A stretch of 64,000 nt of DNA. Source: Xenorhabdus nematophila ATCC 19061 (lineage in GTDB: Bacteria > Pseudomonadota > Gammaproteobacteria > Enterobacterales > Enterobacteriaceae). Made by a program: the position numbers and the translations under genes. Under the pieces are notes generated by a model. The model ran no database searches and was not told the origin of the DNA. It saw only the letters and a program-made list of their open reading frames with translations. Location: NCBI RefSeq assembly GCF_000252955.1, contig NC_014228.1, positions 2,060,005 to 2,124,004 of the forward strand, given 5' to 3'. How positions within the stretch are numbered: the first letter of the stretch is position 1; each line of letters opens with the position of its first letter. Below are positions 35,550 through 43,174 of this stretch, piece by piece.

Positions 35550-35697
35550 GGCCTTCTCCTGTATATCGGTTTTTCACCGGTAATTCTTAATTTGCCAAAA
35601 TATTTCGCTAAAACGTCAGTTTGATTCTGATTATCGCATATTTGCATTTATAGCTTGATGTCTTGGCATACCTTTCAGTATGTTCAGGAGAAACAAC

Positions 35698-36060
35698 ATG
35701 GTTTATTGGATATTTCTTGCACTGGCTATCGTGGCAGAAGTGATTGGTACTCTGTCAATGAAACAAGCCAACATTTCAGGTGATTTTACAGGCATGATCG
35801 TGATGTACACCATGATCACAGCTTCTTATATTTTACTGGCAATTGCCGTGAAAAAAGTGGCATTGGGGGTGGCCTATGCGTTATGGGAAGGTATTGGTAT
35901 CCTGTTTATTACGACTTTTAGTGTGTTATGGTTCAATGAATCACTGTCATTGATGAAAATAGGGGGAGTAACACTACTGATTGCCGGGATTTTCTTAATC
36001 AAAATAGGTGTAAAAAAAGTCTCTGACAATGCTTTAAATAAACAAACCAAGGAGGCATAA
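35698..36060 (+). CDS. mdtJ: Spermidine exporter subunit MdtJ (SMR family)
   Basis: A small multidrug resistance family protein with four transmembrane helices, working with MdtI to excrete spermidine across the inner membrane. The start [20 protein letters not shown] carries the membrane glutamate, and [20 protein letters not shown] is nearly identical to E. coli MdtJ. ATG 35698 has AGGAG 7 nt upstream; an in-frame ATG at 35680 precedes that site and is rejected. It ends one base before mdtI. Confidence 0.94.
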   Translation: MVYWIFLALAIVAEVIGTLSMKQANISGDFTGMIVMYTMITASYILLAIAVKKVALGVAYALWEGIGILFITTFSVLWFNESLSLMKIGGVTLLIAGIFLIKIGVKKVSDNALNKQTKEA

Positions 36061-36061
36061 A

Positions 36062-36394
36062 ATGCTGGCCCAATTTGAATGGTGGCATGCTGCGTTCTTG
36101 TCTTTGGCGGTTTTTTTGGAAATTATTGCAAATATTTTATTGAAATTATCCAATGGATTTCAGCGTTTTTGGATCGGTCTTTTATCCTTGGCTGCTGTTT
36201 CAGGCGCATTCAGCGCATTAGCTCAGGCTGTTAAAGGCATTGAGCTTTCTATTGCTTATGCTTTATGGGGAGCATTTGGTATTATTGCTACTGTTGCAGC
36301 GGGTTGGATCATGTTTAATCAGCGACTTAATTTTAAGGGATGGAGTGGTATTCTACTATTATTGATTGGCATGATTATGATTAAAATGGCTTAA
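36062..36394 (+). CDS. mdtI: Spermidine exporter subunit MdtI (SMR family)
   Basis: A 110-aa partner of MdtJ with four predicted membrane helices, the SMR glutamate in [15 protein letters not shown] and the [19 protein letters not shown] signature. Only one base separates it from mdtJ, as expected for an obligate heteromer. It matches E. coli MdtI from end to end. Confidence 0.94.
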   Translation: MLAQFEWWHAAFLSLAVFLEIIANILLKLSNGFQRFWIGLLSLAAVSGAFSALAQAVKGIELSIAYALWGAFGIIATVAAGWIMFNQRLNFKGWSGILLLLIGMIMIKMA

Positions 36395-36426
36395 GTGCAA
36401 CTTGTAACTTAAATTCAATATACAAA

Positions 36427-36466
36427 ATGGCATTGAAGAAATAACAAATAATTTTTTCAATGCCAT
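36427..36466. terminator. Hairpin between convergent mdtI and yoaB
   Basis: A perfect 11-bp inverted repeat (ATGGCATTGAA at 36427-36437, TTCAATGCCAT at 36456-36466) with an 18-nt AT-rich loop. The position between two convergent genes suggests a shared terminator, though the T-tracts are short. Confidence 0.6.
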
Positions 36467-36487
36467 GTGCATTTTGATGAGATTATT

Positions 36488-36832
36488 TTATAAAGCTGCG
36501 ATGATTTTAATTTCTACTTTATATTTAGGATTCATCAATTCGGCTTGAACTGTACAGCGAACGGGGGCACTTCCGGCTACCACCCACGCATCCCAAGCTG
36601 CATTCATACCTGCAAAATCGGTTTTATCTGCCAGAAAAATCGTCGCATCCAATATTCTGCTTTTATCTGAACCAAGGCGATGTAACAGAGTATCAATGGC
36701 CGCCAGCGTATCGGCTGTTTGCTCTATGATATCGCCATCCAGCTTTTCTGGTACGCTGGTATAATAAATGGTGTCATTGTGAACGACTGCTTCCGACCAA
36801 CGGGTATCTGGATCAATGCGTTGAATAGTCAT
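36488..36832 (-). CDS. yoaB: RidA/YjgF-family protein YoaB
   Basis: A 114-aa protein of the Rid family, whose members hydrolyse reactive enamine/imine intermediates. It has APVRCTVQAELMNPKYKVEI, with the conserved Arg that holds the substrate carboxylate, and it matches E. coli YoaB along its whole length. In E. coli yoaB neighbours yoaA; here about 2.5 kb of mobile debris separates them. Confidence 0.93.
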   Translation of the reverse strand: MTIQRIDPDTRWSEAVVHNDTIYYTSVPEKLDGDIIEQTADTLAAIDTLLHRLGSDKSRILDATIFLADKTDFAGMNAAWDAWVVAGSAPVRCTVQAELMNPKYKVEIKIIAAL

Positions 36833-36850
36833 TAAATCTCCTGTTAATTA

Positions 36851-36982
36851 ATATACACTTCATCTTTCAAACTGCCTCTTTGTTGGCTGCGTTCGCTCAC
36901 CCCGGTCACATAGTTATCTATTATGCTCCCGGGGATTTGCTCTCTTGCCGTCGCGATACAACTTGAAATCCATTGTGTATAC
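36851..36982. repeat. ERIC-like palindromic repeat, copy 2
   Basis: About 132 bp just upstream of yoaB with inverted ends (TATACACTTCATCTTTCAAACTG against CAACTTGAAATCCATTGTGTATA) and the inner arms CCCGG and CCGGGG. It shares GTTGGCTGCGTTCGCTCA-type sequence with the copy at 58969 and the right half of the copy at 32096. The further DNA to 37149 is AT-rich and shows no gene. Confidence 0.75.
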
Positions 36983-37149
36983 AATTTTCGCTGAATGGTT
37001 ATTACAACTCAGTATTGGCATAATTTTGCCACATTTGTTGAAAAATACTGCTTTCTAGTCAAATTATATGATTAATAATCAAATTTTCTCATTAATCTAT
37101 ATGTAGTAAATTGACTTTAAAATATATTTATTTTTCCATATGAAAGGTT

Positions 37150-37410
37150 AAAACCACCGACTTTAGTCGGTCAGCTTTAGCTGAAAAAGTGTTACTGGGG
37201 TCAACATTTTTGGGGCAGAGGCTATTTTTGTGCGACGGTAGGTCAATTAACGGAAGAGATGATAAAGGCCTATTTGGAGCATCATTTTGAACCGAACCCG
37301 AATGATAACTTCAGGCTGGATAATTGACGCATCGTTAAGCCGATGCGTATCCGGACTTTCAGTCGTCGGCACCGAAGTGCGCTAACCCACCTACTTCAGT
37401 AGGTGGTAGT
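37150..37410 (+). mobile_element. Internally deleted IS200/IS605-family element
   Basis: Both hairpin ends are present: ACCGAC-TTTA-GTCGGT at 37156-37171 and CCACCTAC-TTCA-GTAGGTGG at 37087+300 (37387-37406). Between them only the last 47 codons of the tnpA transposase remain. The element is about 260 bp instead of about 700, lacking most of tnpA. It could be mobilised only by a transposase acting in trans. Confidence 0.8.
37184..37327 (+). pseudogene. IS200-type transposase TnpA, C-terminal remnant
   Basis: The frame reads CYWGQHFWGRGYFCATVG and continues through TEEMIKAYLEHHFEPNPNDN to a stop at 37325-37327. This is the C-terminal end of the HUH single-strand transposase of IS200; the HUH motif itself is deleted. 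The frame joins the left-end hairpin directly, so the loss is one internal deletion. Confidence 0.85.
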
Positions 37411-37479
37411 TAAGTTCTTGTTTCACACTATTAATGAAAAACTCCAAGAAAAGATTATCATCAAATCATACAGCGATAG

Positions 37480-37662
37480 ATTATCTGTAAGTGTTACCCC
37501 AAGGAAAAGATTATATTCCAATTTGGATATCGCTGGAACAATAAAGGGGACTGGATTGATATCGGCATTTATCTGGGATGGGTGGAAAATGACAATGTTG
37601 CTAAGCAAGTATCATCAAGCGACGCACGTGTACTGACATACTCAAAAACAGACAAAATATAA
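37480..37662 (+). pseudogene. Degenerate ORF tail of unknown family
   Basis: From 37516 the frame reads FQFGYRWNNKGDWIDIGIYL and on to a stop at 37660-37662, with protein-like composition. The upstream portion is interrupted by a stop at 37477-37479, and no start with a ribosome site exists. It looks like the end of a gene cut by the adjacent IS200-type element. I do not recognise the family. Confidence 0.4.
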
Positions 37663-37786
37663 ATTTTATTTATCTTATTTAAGTTATCAGCGCTGTCCTT
37701 ATTTTAATATAGAACATTCAAATATTGTTCAGGTAACATCTAAGTGATATTTGGCAAGGTTAATTTATATAGATAAGGGGATTGCT

Positions 37787-38146
37787 ATGATAAATAAAAA
37801 AATGAATGTTCTGGCGGGACTGTTTTTATCTTTGATTACTGGGGTGGGAGTGGCGGCTGAGAAAGCAGTAACAGGAAGCTTTGGAGTCGTTTCACCTGAT
37901 AATTTTCATTGCACAAAAGTAATGACTTCTGGTAATTACATAGGAAAATTAGATTATATAATTTCTTTAGAGCACTTGAGTACATCTGTTTATTGGTTTA
38001 CGGGATTAGAATCAAATGATGTGGGATGTATTAGTGTTGATGCCTCAAAAACGAGACATGCTAGTGTTGTCCATGATGCTTTTATTCAAGGGAAAACTGT
38101 AAAAGTTAAACTTGAAGGACATTATGTAAAAGCAATTGTTTACTAG
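37787..38146 (+). CDS. Small secreted protein of unknown function
   Basis: A 119-aa protein with a clear signal peptide (MINKKMNVLAGLFLSLITG, cleavage probably after GVAA) and a mature domain of about 95 residues with two cysteines (NFHCTKV, DVGCISV) that could form one disulfide in the periplasm or outside. I do not recognise the family. ATG 37787 has AAGGGG 6 nt upstream; an earlier in-frame start at 37751 lacks this. The stop codon TAG is half chromosomal and half insertion sequence: an IS5-type element sits exactly in it, and the uninterrupted locus would have read TAA, so the protein is full length. Confidence 0.75.
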   Translation: MINKKMNVLAGLFLSLITGVGVAAEKAVTGSFGVVSPDNFHCTKVMTSGNYIGKLDYIISLEHLSTSVYWFTGLESNDVGCISVDASKTRHASVVHDAFIQGKTVKVKLEGHYVKAIVY

Positions 38147-39022
38147 AGCGTGTTGATCTTTTCGGTATAAAAAGCAAGCAGCAAATGGGGCTGTTATAAT
38201 GGTTTCGCCAAAAATTAAAACAACTCTCCCAAATACCAAGACTAATGTTAACAGATGATAGCTGGAAATTGCTATCAAGGATCATGCATCTAACAGGACG
38301 TATTTATAACAAGTCCGAACATAGAATGACGCTTGAAGGAATGTTGTTCCGGATGAGAACAGGTATTCCATGGCGAGATTTACCGCGTGAATTTGGCGAT
38401 TGGAACACGGTATTCAGACGCTTTAATCTATGGTCAAAGAAAGGCGTGATGACTGAAATTTTCCAGTTTCTTTCTCGCTTCAATGACCCTCAATGGCTAT
38501 TTATTGATGCAAGTATTGTGAAAACCCATCAAGATGGCACTTGTGTTAAAGCGCCATGCGAGCAAGCGATAGGTAAAAGTCGAGGTGGTAACTCGACTAA
38601 AATACATTTAGCCGTAGATAGTGGTGGTCTTCCTGTTCATTTTGACTTGTCAGGGGGACAGCTCCATGACGTTAGCGACGCCGAATCCTTGGTATTATCC
38701 TCACCTGAAGCAGAAGTGGTTGTAGCTGATAAAGGTTATGATAGTCAAGCCTTACGAGATTTGATTAAAAACCGTAAAGCTCGACACGTAATACCAGGAA
38801 AAGAGAATAGCAAACAAGGTAATGACGATATTGATTGGTGTTTATATTGATACCGTCATTTAGTTGAAAATGCCTTCCTGAAAATCAAGAAATACCGAGC
38901 AGTGGCTACTCGGTATGACAAATTAGCAAGAAATTATGAAAGTCTCGTTGCTTTGGCATTTTCAATCATGTGGCTCCCTATGTGGGTCGATTGAAATATG
39001 TACAACAAAGGTCAACACGCTC
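38146..39022 (+). mobile_element. IS5-family (IS427-like) insertion sequence
   Basis: An 877-bp element with imperfect terminal inverted repeats (GAGCGTGTTGATCTT and AAGGTCAACACGCTC) flanked by a TA duplication (38144-38145 and 39023-39024). One transposase frame fills it, with a premature stop. It sits in the stop codon of the small secreted protein gene. Confidence 0.88.
38245..38994 (+). pseudogene. IS5-family transposase with in-frame TGA
   Basis: The frame runs 250 codons. An in-frame TGA at 38848-38850 splits it between DIDWCLY and YRHLVENAFLKIKKYRA. Before it are the N-terminal DUF4096-like domain (GMLFRMRTGIPWRDLPREFG) and the two catalytic aspartates (LFIDASIVKTHQDG, VVADKGYDS); after it is the catalytic Glu in LVENAF. 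Relatives have a sense codon here, and CGA (Arg) to TGA is the simplest change. Without readthrough the enzyme lacks its Glu and should be inactive. No frame change is needed, so this is not a programmed frameshift. Confidence 0.85.
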
Positions 39023-39059
39023 TAATCTAGTATAAATTTGCATGAAATACTTTTCAGTA

Positions 39060-39088
39060 AACCAGCATTATTAATATGCTGGTTTTTT
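39060..39088 (+). terminator. Terminator beyond the IS5-type element
   Basis: AACCAGCAT (39060-39068) pairs with ATGCTGGTT (39076-39084), followed by TTTTCT. It was probably the terminator of the small secreted protein gene before the insertion moved it 877 bp away. The remaining 270 bases up to yoaA are AT-rich and show no feature. Confidence 0.8.
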
Positions 39089-39361
39089 CTCTATATCTCA
39101 ATAATTATTAAATAGTGATTATTGCACTATAGAGAATGTCAAGAGCCAATATGATATAGTCATTATTATCTCAGTGCTTCATTTCTGTCTTGGTATTGTT
39201 CTCCATTTATCCCATCTAATGTTATAAAATCAATTGTCATATGGTGTCTTGAGTGCTTTGCTGTTCGTATACATTTGTGTAGATACTATCGGTTTTTCAT
39301 GGTTTAGTTATTTGTTTATACTGAATATTTTTATTTAAATCATTTTTGAAAGAGACAATTC

Positions 39362-41269
39362 GTGTCAGACGATTTTGCGAAAAATGGCGTTCTCGCTAAA
39401 GCTATACCGGGTTTTAAACCACGTGATGCTCAGCGGGAAATGTCTTCAGCTATTACAACTGCTATTAAAAAACAGCAGCAATTGGTTGTGGAAGCGGGGA
39501 CGGGAACCGGTAAAACATTTGCTTATCTGGTGCCAGCTCTGCGTTCTGGTAAAAAGGTGATCATTTCCACCGGTTCTAAAGCGTTGCAGGATCAGCTCTA
39601 TAACCGTGATCTCCCGACTATGGTTGATGCCTTGGGTTTTGCCGGTAACCTCGCGCTGTTAAAAGGGCGTTCAAATTACTTGTGTATCGAACGCCTGGAA
39701 CAACAGTCAATCAGTCATTCTCAGTTGGAGCCTGAGGCATTGGCTGATGTGATCACATTGAAGCATTGGTCAGCCCAAACGGAAGAGGGGGATATCAGTA
39801 CTTGTCACAAAGTGGCTGAAGACAGCATGGTCTGGTCGTTGGTCACGAGCACTAATGATAATTGTCTTGGCAGTGATTGTCCGAGTTATCAGGAATGTTT
39901 TGTTCTGAAAGCCCGTCGTAAGGCGATGGAAGCCGATGTGGTGGTTGTCAATCATCATCTGTTTATGGCAGATATGGTGGTTAAGGATACCGGATTTGGT
40001 GAATTAATCCCGCAGGCAGATGTGGTGATCTTTGATGAGGCCCATCAACTTCCCGATATTGCCAGCCAATATTTTGGTCAGCAACTGAGTAGCCGCCAAT
40101 TGATGGATTTATCACGGGATATCATCATGGCTTATCGTACGGAAGTACGGGATCAGGCTCAGTTGCAAAAAAGTGCTGACCGCCTCAGCCAGAGTGCACA
40201 GGATTTTCGTTTGTCATTAGGCGAAAATAGTTATCGGGGAAATCTGCGTGAAGCTTTGCAGCAGCAACAGATCCAGCGGGCATTGGTCCGTTTGGATGAT
40301 GCCCTGGAGTTGTGTTATGACGTCATGAAACTCTCCTTAGGGCGTTCAGCGATGCTGGATGCCGCTTTTGAACGGGCAACAATTTACCGTAACCGCCTTA
40401 AGCGTCTGATTGATGTCACTGTTCCCAATTACAGTTATCGGTTCGAGAGTTATGGGCGGCATTTTCTGCTGGCCCTGACACCACTGTCTGTTTCCGATAA
40501 ATTCAGTGAGATGATCCGCGATAAATCAGGTTGCTGGGTTTTTACGTCGGCAACGCTGTCCGTTAATGAACAACTTGACCATTTCACAGAACGTTTAGGA
40601 CTGAAACAAGCTCAGACATTGCTTTTACCCAGCCCCTTTGATTATGAACGGCAGATGCTTTTGTGTGTCCCGCGTCATTTACCATCACCAAATCAGCATG
40701 GTGGAGAAAAATGGTTAGCACGCATGTTGAAGCCGTTGATTGAAAGCAATAAGGGACGTTGTTTTTTCCTTTGTACTTCTCATCAAATGGTACGCGGTTT
40801 GGCTGAAGAGTTCCGGGCCAGTATGACATTGCCGGTATTGGTGCAAGGAGAGACAAGCAAAGGGCAATTGCTGTCACAATTTATTTCTGCGGGTAATGCA
40901 CTGCTGGTGGCCACAGGGAGTTTCTGGGAAGGCGTGGATGTTCGTGGTGATGCGTTATCCTGTGTCATTATTGATAAATTACCCTTTACCGCTCCGGATG
41001 ATCCTCTACTCAAAGCACGTATTGAAGATTGTCAGCTTAAGGGCGGCGATGCTTTTAATGAAGTTCAATTACCTGATGCGGTGATCAGTCTGAAGCAGGG
41101 AATAGGACGCCTCATTCGTGATATTGACGACTATGGCGTTGTGGTCATTTGTGATAACCGATTAGTGATGCGTCCATATGGTGAAGTATTTCTGAATAGT
41201 TTACCGCCAGCACTTCGTACTCGTGATTTATCAAAAGCAATAACGTTTCTTAAATCACGTCCATCATAG
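39362..41269 (+). CDS. yoaA: ATP-dependent DNA helicase YoaA (XPD/DinG family)
   Basis: A 635-aa superfamily 2 helicase related to DinG and XPD that in E. coli works with the polymerase chi subunit in repair of damaged forks. Walker A (EAGTGTGKTFAYL), DEAH box (FDEAHQLPD) and motif VI (QGIGRLIRD) are clear. The iron-sulfur domain shows cysteines in SNYLCIER, ISTCHK, and CLGSDCPSYQECF. The start is GTG at 39362 (MSDDFAKNG), matching the E. coli N-terminus. It lies 74 nt before tsaB, as in E. coli. Confidence 0.95.
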   Translation: MSDDFAKNGVLAKAIPGFKPRDAQREMSSAITTAIKKQQQLVVEAGTGTGKTFAYLVPALRSGKKVIISTGSKALQDQLYNRDLPTMVDALGFAGNLALLKGRSNYLCIERLEQQSISHSQLEPEALADVITLKHWSAQTEEGDISTCHKVAEDSMVWSLVTSTNDNCLGSDCPSYQECFVLKARRKAMEADVVVVNHHLFMADMVVKDTGFGELIPQADVVIFDEAHQLPDIASQYFGQQLSSRQLMDLSRDIIMAYRTEVRDQAQLQKSADRLSQSAQDFRLSLGENSYRGNLREALQQQQIQRALVRLDDALELCYDVMKLSLGRSAMLDAAFERATIYRNRLKRLIDVTVPNYSYRFESYGRHFLLALTPLSVSDKFSEMIRDKSGCWVFTSATLSVNEQLDHFTERLGLKQAQTLLLPSPFDYERQMLLCVPRHLPSPNQHGGEKWLARMLKPLIESNKGRCFFLCTSHQMVRGLAEEFRASMTLPVLVQGETSKGQLLSQFISAGNALLVATGSFWEGVDVRGDALSCVIIDKLPFTAPDDPLLKARIEDCQLKGGDAFNEVQLPDAVISLKQGIGRLIRDIDDYGVVVICDNRLVMRPYGEVFLNSLPPALRTRDLSKAITFLKSRPS

Positions 41270-41285
41270 TCAAAGTAAAACGGTC

Positions 41286-41307
41286 GGGGCTGTGATAACA
41301 TAGCCCC
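41286..41307 (+). terminator. Possible hairpin terminator between yoaA and tsaB
   Basis: GGGGCTGTG-ATAA-CATAGCCCC forms a 9-bp stem with one G-U pair, followed by CTTGTTT. The T-tract is imperfect, so some readthrough into tsaB is likely. Confidence 0.5.
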
Positions 41308-41342
41308 CTTGTTTCGAATTCTATTCTTGCCGGAGTTAAGGC

Positions 41343-42038
41343 ATGTCCACGCGGATTTTAGCTATTGATACTGCAACTGAAGCTTGTTCTGTTGCACTTT
41401 TGAATGATGGCCTTGTTGAGGCACAGTTTGAAATTTCCCCACGAGAGCATACTCAACGTATTTTACCAATGGTTCAAGAAGTCTTGTTGAAAAGCAATGT
41501 GAGTCTGCAACAATTGAATGCGTTGGCATTTGGCCGTGGGCCGGGCAGTTTTACAGGTGTGCGGATTGGTGTTGGTATTGCCCAGGGTTTAGCGTTGGGT
41601 GCCGAATTACCGATGATTGGCGTTTCTTCCTTGAAAACGATGGCGCAGGGGGCATTTCGCTTGAAAGGTGCAACGAATGTTCTGGTGGCTATTGATGCAC
41701 GTATGGGAGAAATTTATTGGGGACAATATAGCCGCAATTCACAAGGTGTGTGGCAAGGTGATGAGACAGAAGCTGTTTTGAAGCCTGAGCAGGCACAGGA
41801 AATGATGAATTCCTTGTCAGGTGAATGGGCAATTGCCGGAACAGGATGGGAAACTTATCCTCAATTATTGGATAGCCATCTGACCCTGATCACGAGCAAT
41901 GTTACGTTACCTCAAGCGGAAGATATGTTGCCGCTGGCACTTCAGATGTGGGAAGCAGGAGAAGCAACAGCAGTTGAAAATGCCGAGCCTGTTTATCTGC
42001 GTAATGAAGTAACATGGAAAAAATTACCCGGCCGTTAA
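41343..42038 (+). CDS. tsaB: tRNA threonylcarbamoyladenosine biosynthesis protein TsaB
   Basis: TsaB (YeaZ) partners TsaD and TsaE to make the universal t6A modification at position 37 of ANN-decoding tRNAs. The 231-aa protein shows the ASKHA fold start [16 protein letters not shown], the family segment [13 protein letters not shown], and [21 protein letters not shown]. It ends [11 protein letters not shown], as in E. coli. A GGAG site precedes the ATG. Confidence 0.96.
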   Translation: MSTRILAIDTATEACSVALLNDGLVEAQFEISPREHTQRILPMVQEVLLKSNVSLQQLNALAFGRGPGSFTGVRIGVGIAQGLALGAELPMIGVSSLKTMAQGAFRLKGATNVLVAIDARMGEIYWGQYSRNSQGVWQGDETEAVLKPEQAQEMMNSLSGEWAIAGTGWETYPQLLDSHLTLITSNVTLPQAEDMLPLALQMWEAGEATAVENAEPVYLRNEVTWKKLPGR

Positions 42039-42154
42039 ACAACTTTCATCACCCAATAAACGAAATTCATGCAACTTGTTGCAGGAAACGGTGTCCATGT
42101 GTATATACGGATTAGAGCCAGTCGAGACAATTATTTCTTGAGTAGGGGGGACTT

Positions 42155-42739
42155 ATGCTTAATGGGACATACTATCGGAGTGTGCTGAAAGCAGTAGTAT
42201 TATCGGGCATGATGATACTGGCAGGTTGTGTGTCAGTTCCTGATGCCATCAAAGGATCGACTAAAACCCCCGTAGAGAATCTCTTCTCTGTCAAGAATGC
42301 ACCTGAGCTATATATTGGGCATGAAGGTCGCTTTGGCGGAAAAGTACTCAGCATATTAAATGAAGGAGATCAGACCCGGTTGGAAATTTCTGCCATGTCA
42401 CTGGCAAGCAATGCAGCTCCGCGTTTGAATACAACATCCTTTGGGCGAATTTATGCCTATGTCAATCATTTTTTAGAACCGAGCGATTTTAAAGATCGTT
42501 ATATAACGGTTGTCGGCCGGATTAGTGGCATTGAAAAGGGAAAAGTAGGTAACAGCCCGTATAATTATGTTGTGATGAATGTTTCAGGGTTGAAGCGTTG
42601 GCATGAATCTCAGAGAGTTTTTTTTCCTCCAAGTGCAGGTATTGAACCGTGGGGGTATTATGGTAATCCTTATACTCTGGATTGGCGGGGTTATTCTTCC
42701 TTTCAGCCTGCGTCAGTTGAAACCATTTTAACTGAGTAA
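42155..42739 (+). CDS. yeaY: Slp-family outer membrane lipoprotein (YeaY-like)
   Basis: A 194-aa lipoprotein whose signal peptide ends in a lipobox (MMILAGC), so the mature protein is acylated at Cys25 and probably sent to the outer membrane. The body follows the Slp family (GRFGGKVLSILNEGDQTRLE; GRIYAYVNHFLEPSDFKDRY; YVVMNVSGLKRWH). Its position between tsaB and fadD is that of E. coli yeaY. Slp proteins appear in starvation or stationary phase; function is poorly known. Confidence 0.88.
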   Translation: MLNGTYYRSVLKAVVLSGMMILAGCVSVPDAIKGSTKTPVENLFSVKNAPELYIGHEGRFGGKVLSILNEGDQTRLEISAMSLASNAAPRLNTTSFGRIYAYVNHFLEPSDFKDRYITVVGRISGIEKGKVGNSPYNYVVMNVSGLKRWHESQRVFFPPSAGIEPWGYYGNPYTLDWRGYSSFQPASVETILTE

Positions 42740-42776
42740 ATTCTTCCGGCAGCTAAATTGGTAAAGATAATTCAGG

Positions 42777-42806
42777 TAGCCTCGTGATTGACGAGGCTAT
42801 TTTATA
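42777..42806 (+). terminator. Terminator after the Slp-family gene
   Basis: TAGCCTCGT-GATTG-ACGAGGCTA (9-bp perfect stem, 42777-42799) followed by TTTTATA. Confidence 0.9.
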
Positions 42807-42990
42807 TACAAAATCATATCTTAAATTTATCCTTAATACTTATCTTTTATTGAAGAGTTATTATTATAACCATTTGGAATAATAGAGATGGTTTAAGTCA
42901 AAAACTAGTAAATCAATGTATAATCAATGAATTATAAATAAAAAAGTTTATTAATTAGTTAACTTATTGATAAATAATATGAAAACTTAC

Positions 42991-43016
42991 AGGCGGCTAA
43001 AGCTGCCTTATTTTTT
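42991..43016 (+). terminator. Second terminator upstream of fadD
   Basis: GGCGGC-TAAA-GCTGCC (with one G-U pair) followed by TTATTTTTT. It lies 190 nt after the previous terminator and on the same strand, with no recognised gene between the two. Confidence 0.7.
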
Positions 43017-43078
43017 GCCATAATTAATTATATTAATTTAGTGATGTATATCGCCAACCTGAACATTGTTGCTTTTCA

Positions 43079-43095
43079 AACTGGTACGCTGAGTT
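43079..43095 (+). promoter_or_regulatory. FadR operator-like site upstream of fadD
   Basis: AACTGGTACGCTGAGTT closely matches the E. coli fadD FadR site (AGCTGGTATGATGAGTT as I recall it) and the AACTGGTC half-site of the consensus. It lies about 80 nt before the fadD start. FadR would repress until long-chain acyl-CoA binds it. Confidence 0.65.
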
Positions 43096-43174
43096 AATAA
43101 TTTGTTAAATATACAGTTCTGGTTTGTTTTATGGTCAGTGGTTACACCGCAATTAGATTTCAGGAGTATTCAAT

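Noticed and set aside
35433..35697. Guanidine (ykkC-type) riboswitch before the SMR genes
   Set aside because: These SMR proteins match MdtJ/MdtI rather than guanidine exporters, and I could not find the conserved ACGR loops or the ykkC core.
37403..37636. A 77-codon plus-strand ORF starting in the IS200 right end
   Set aside because: Its start lies in the hairpin of the mobile remnant and its sequence is low in protein-like character; an adjacent frame at 37516-37662 is more convincing.
38245..38994. Programmed frameshift in the IS5-type transposase
   Set aside because: The frame before and after is the same; the interruption is one in-frame TGA, so no frame change is involved.
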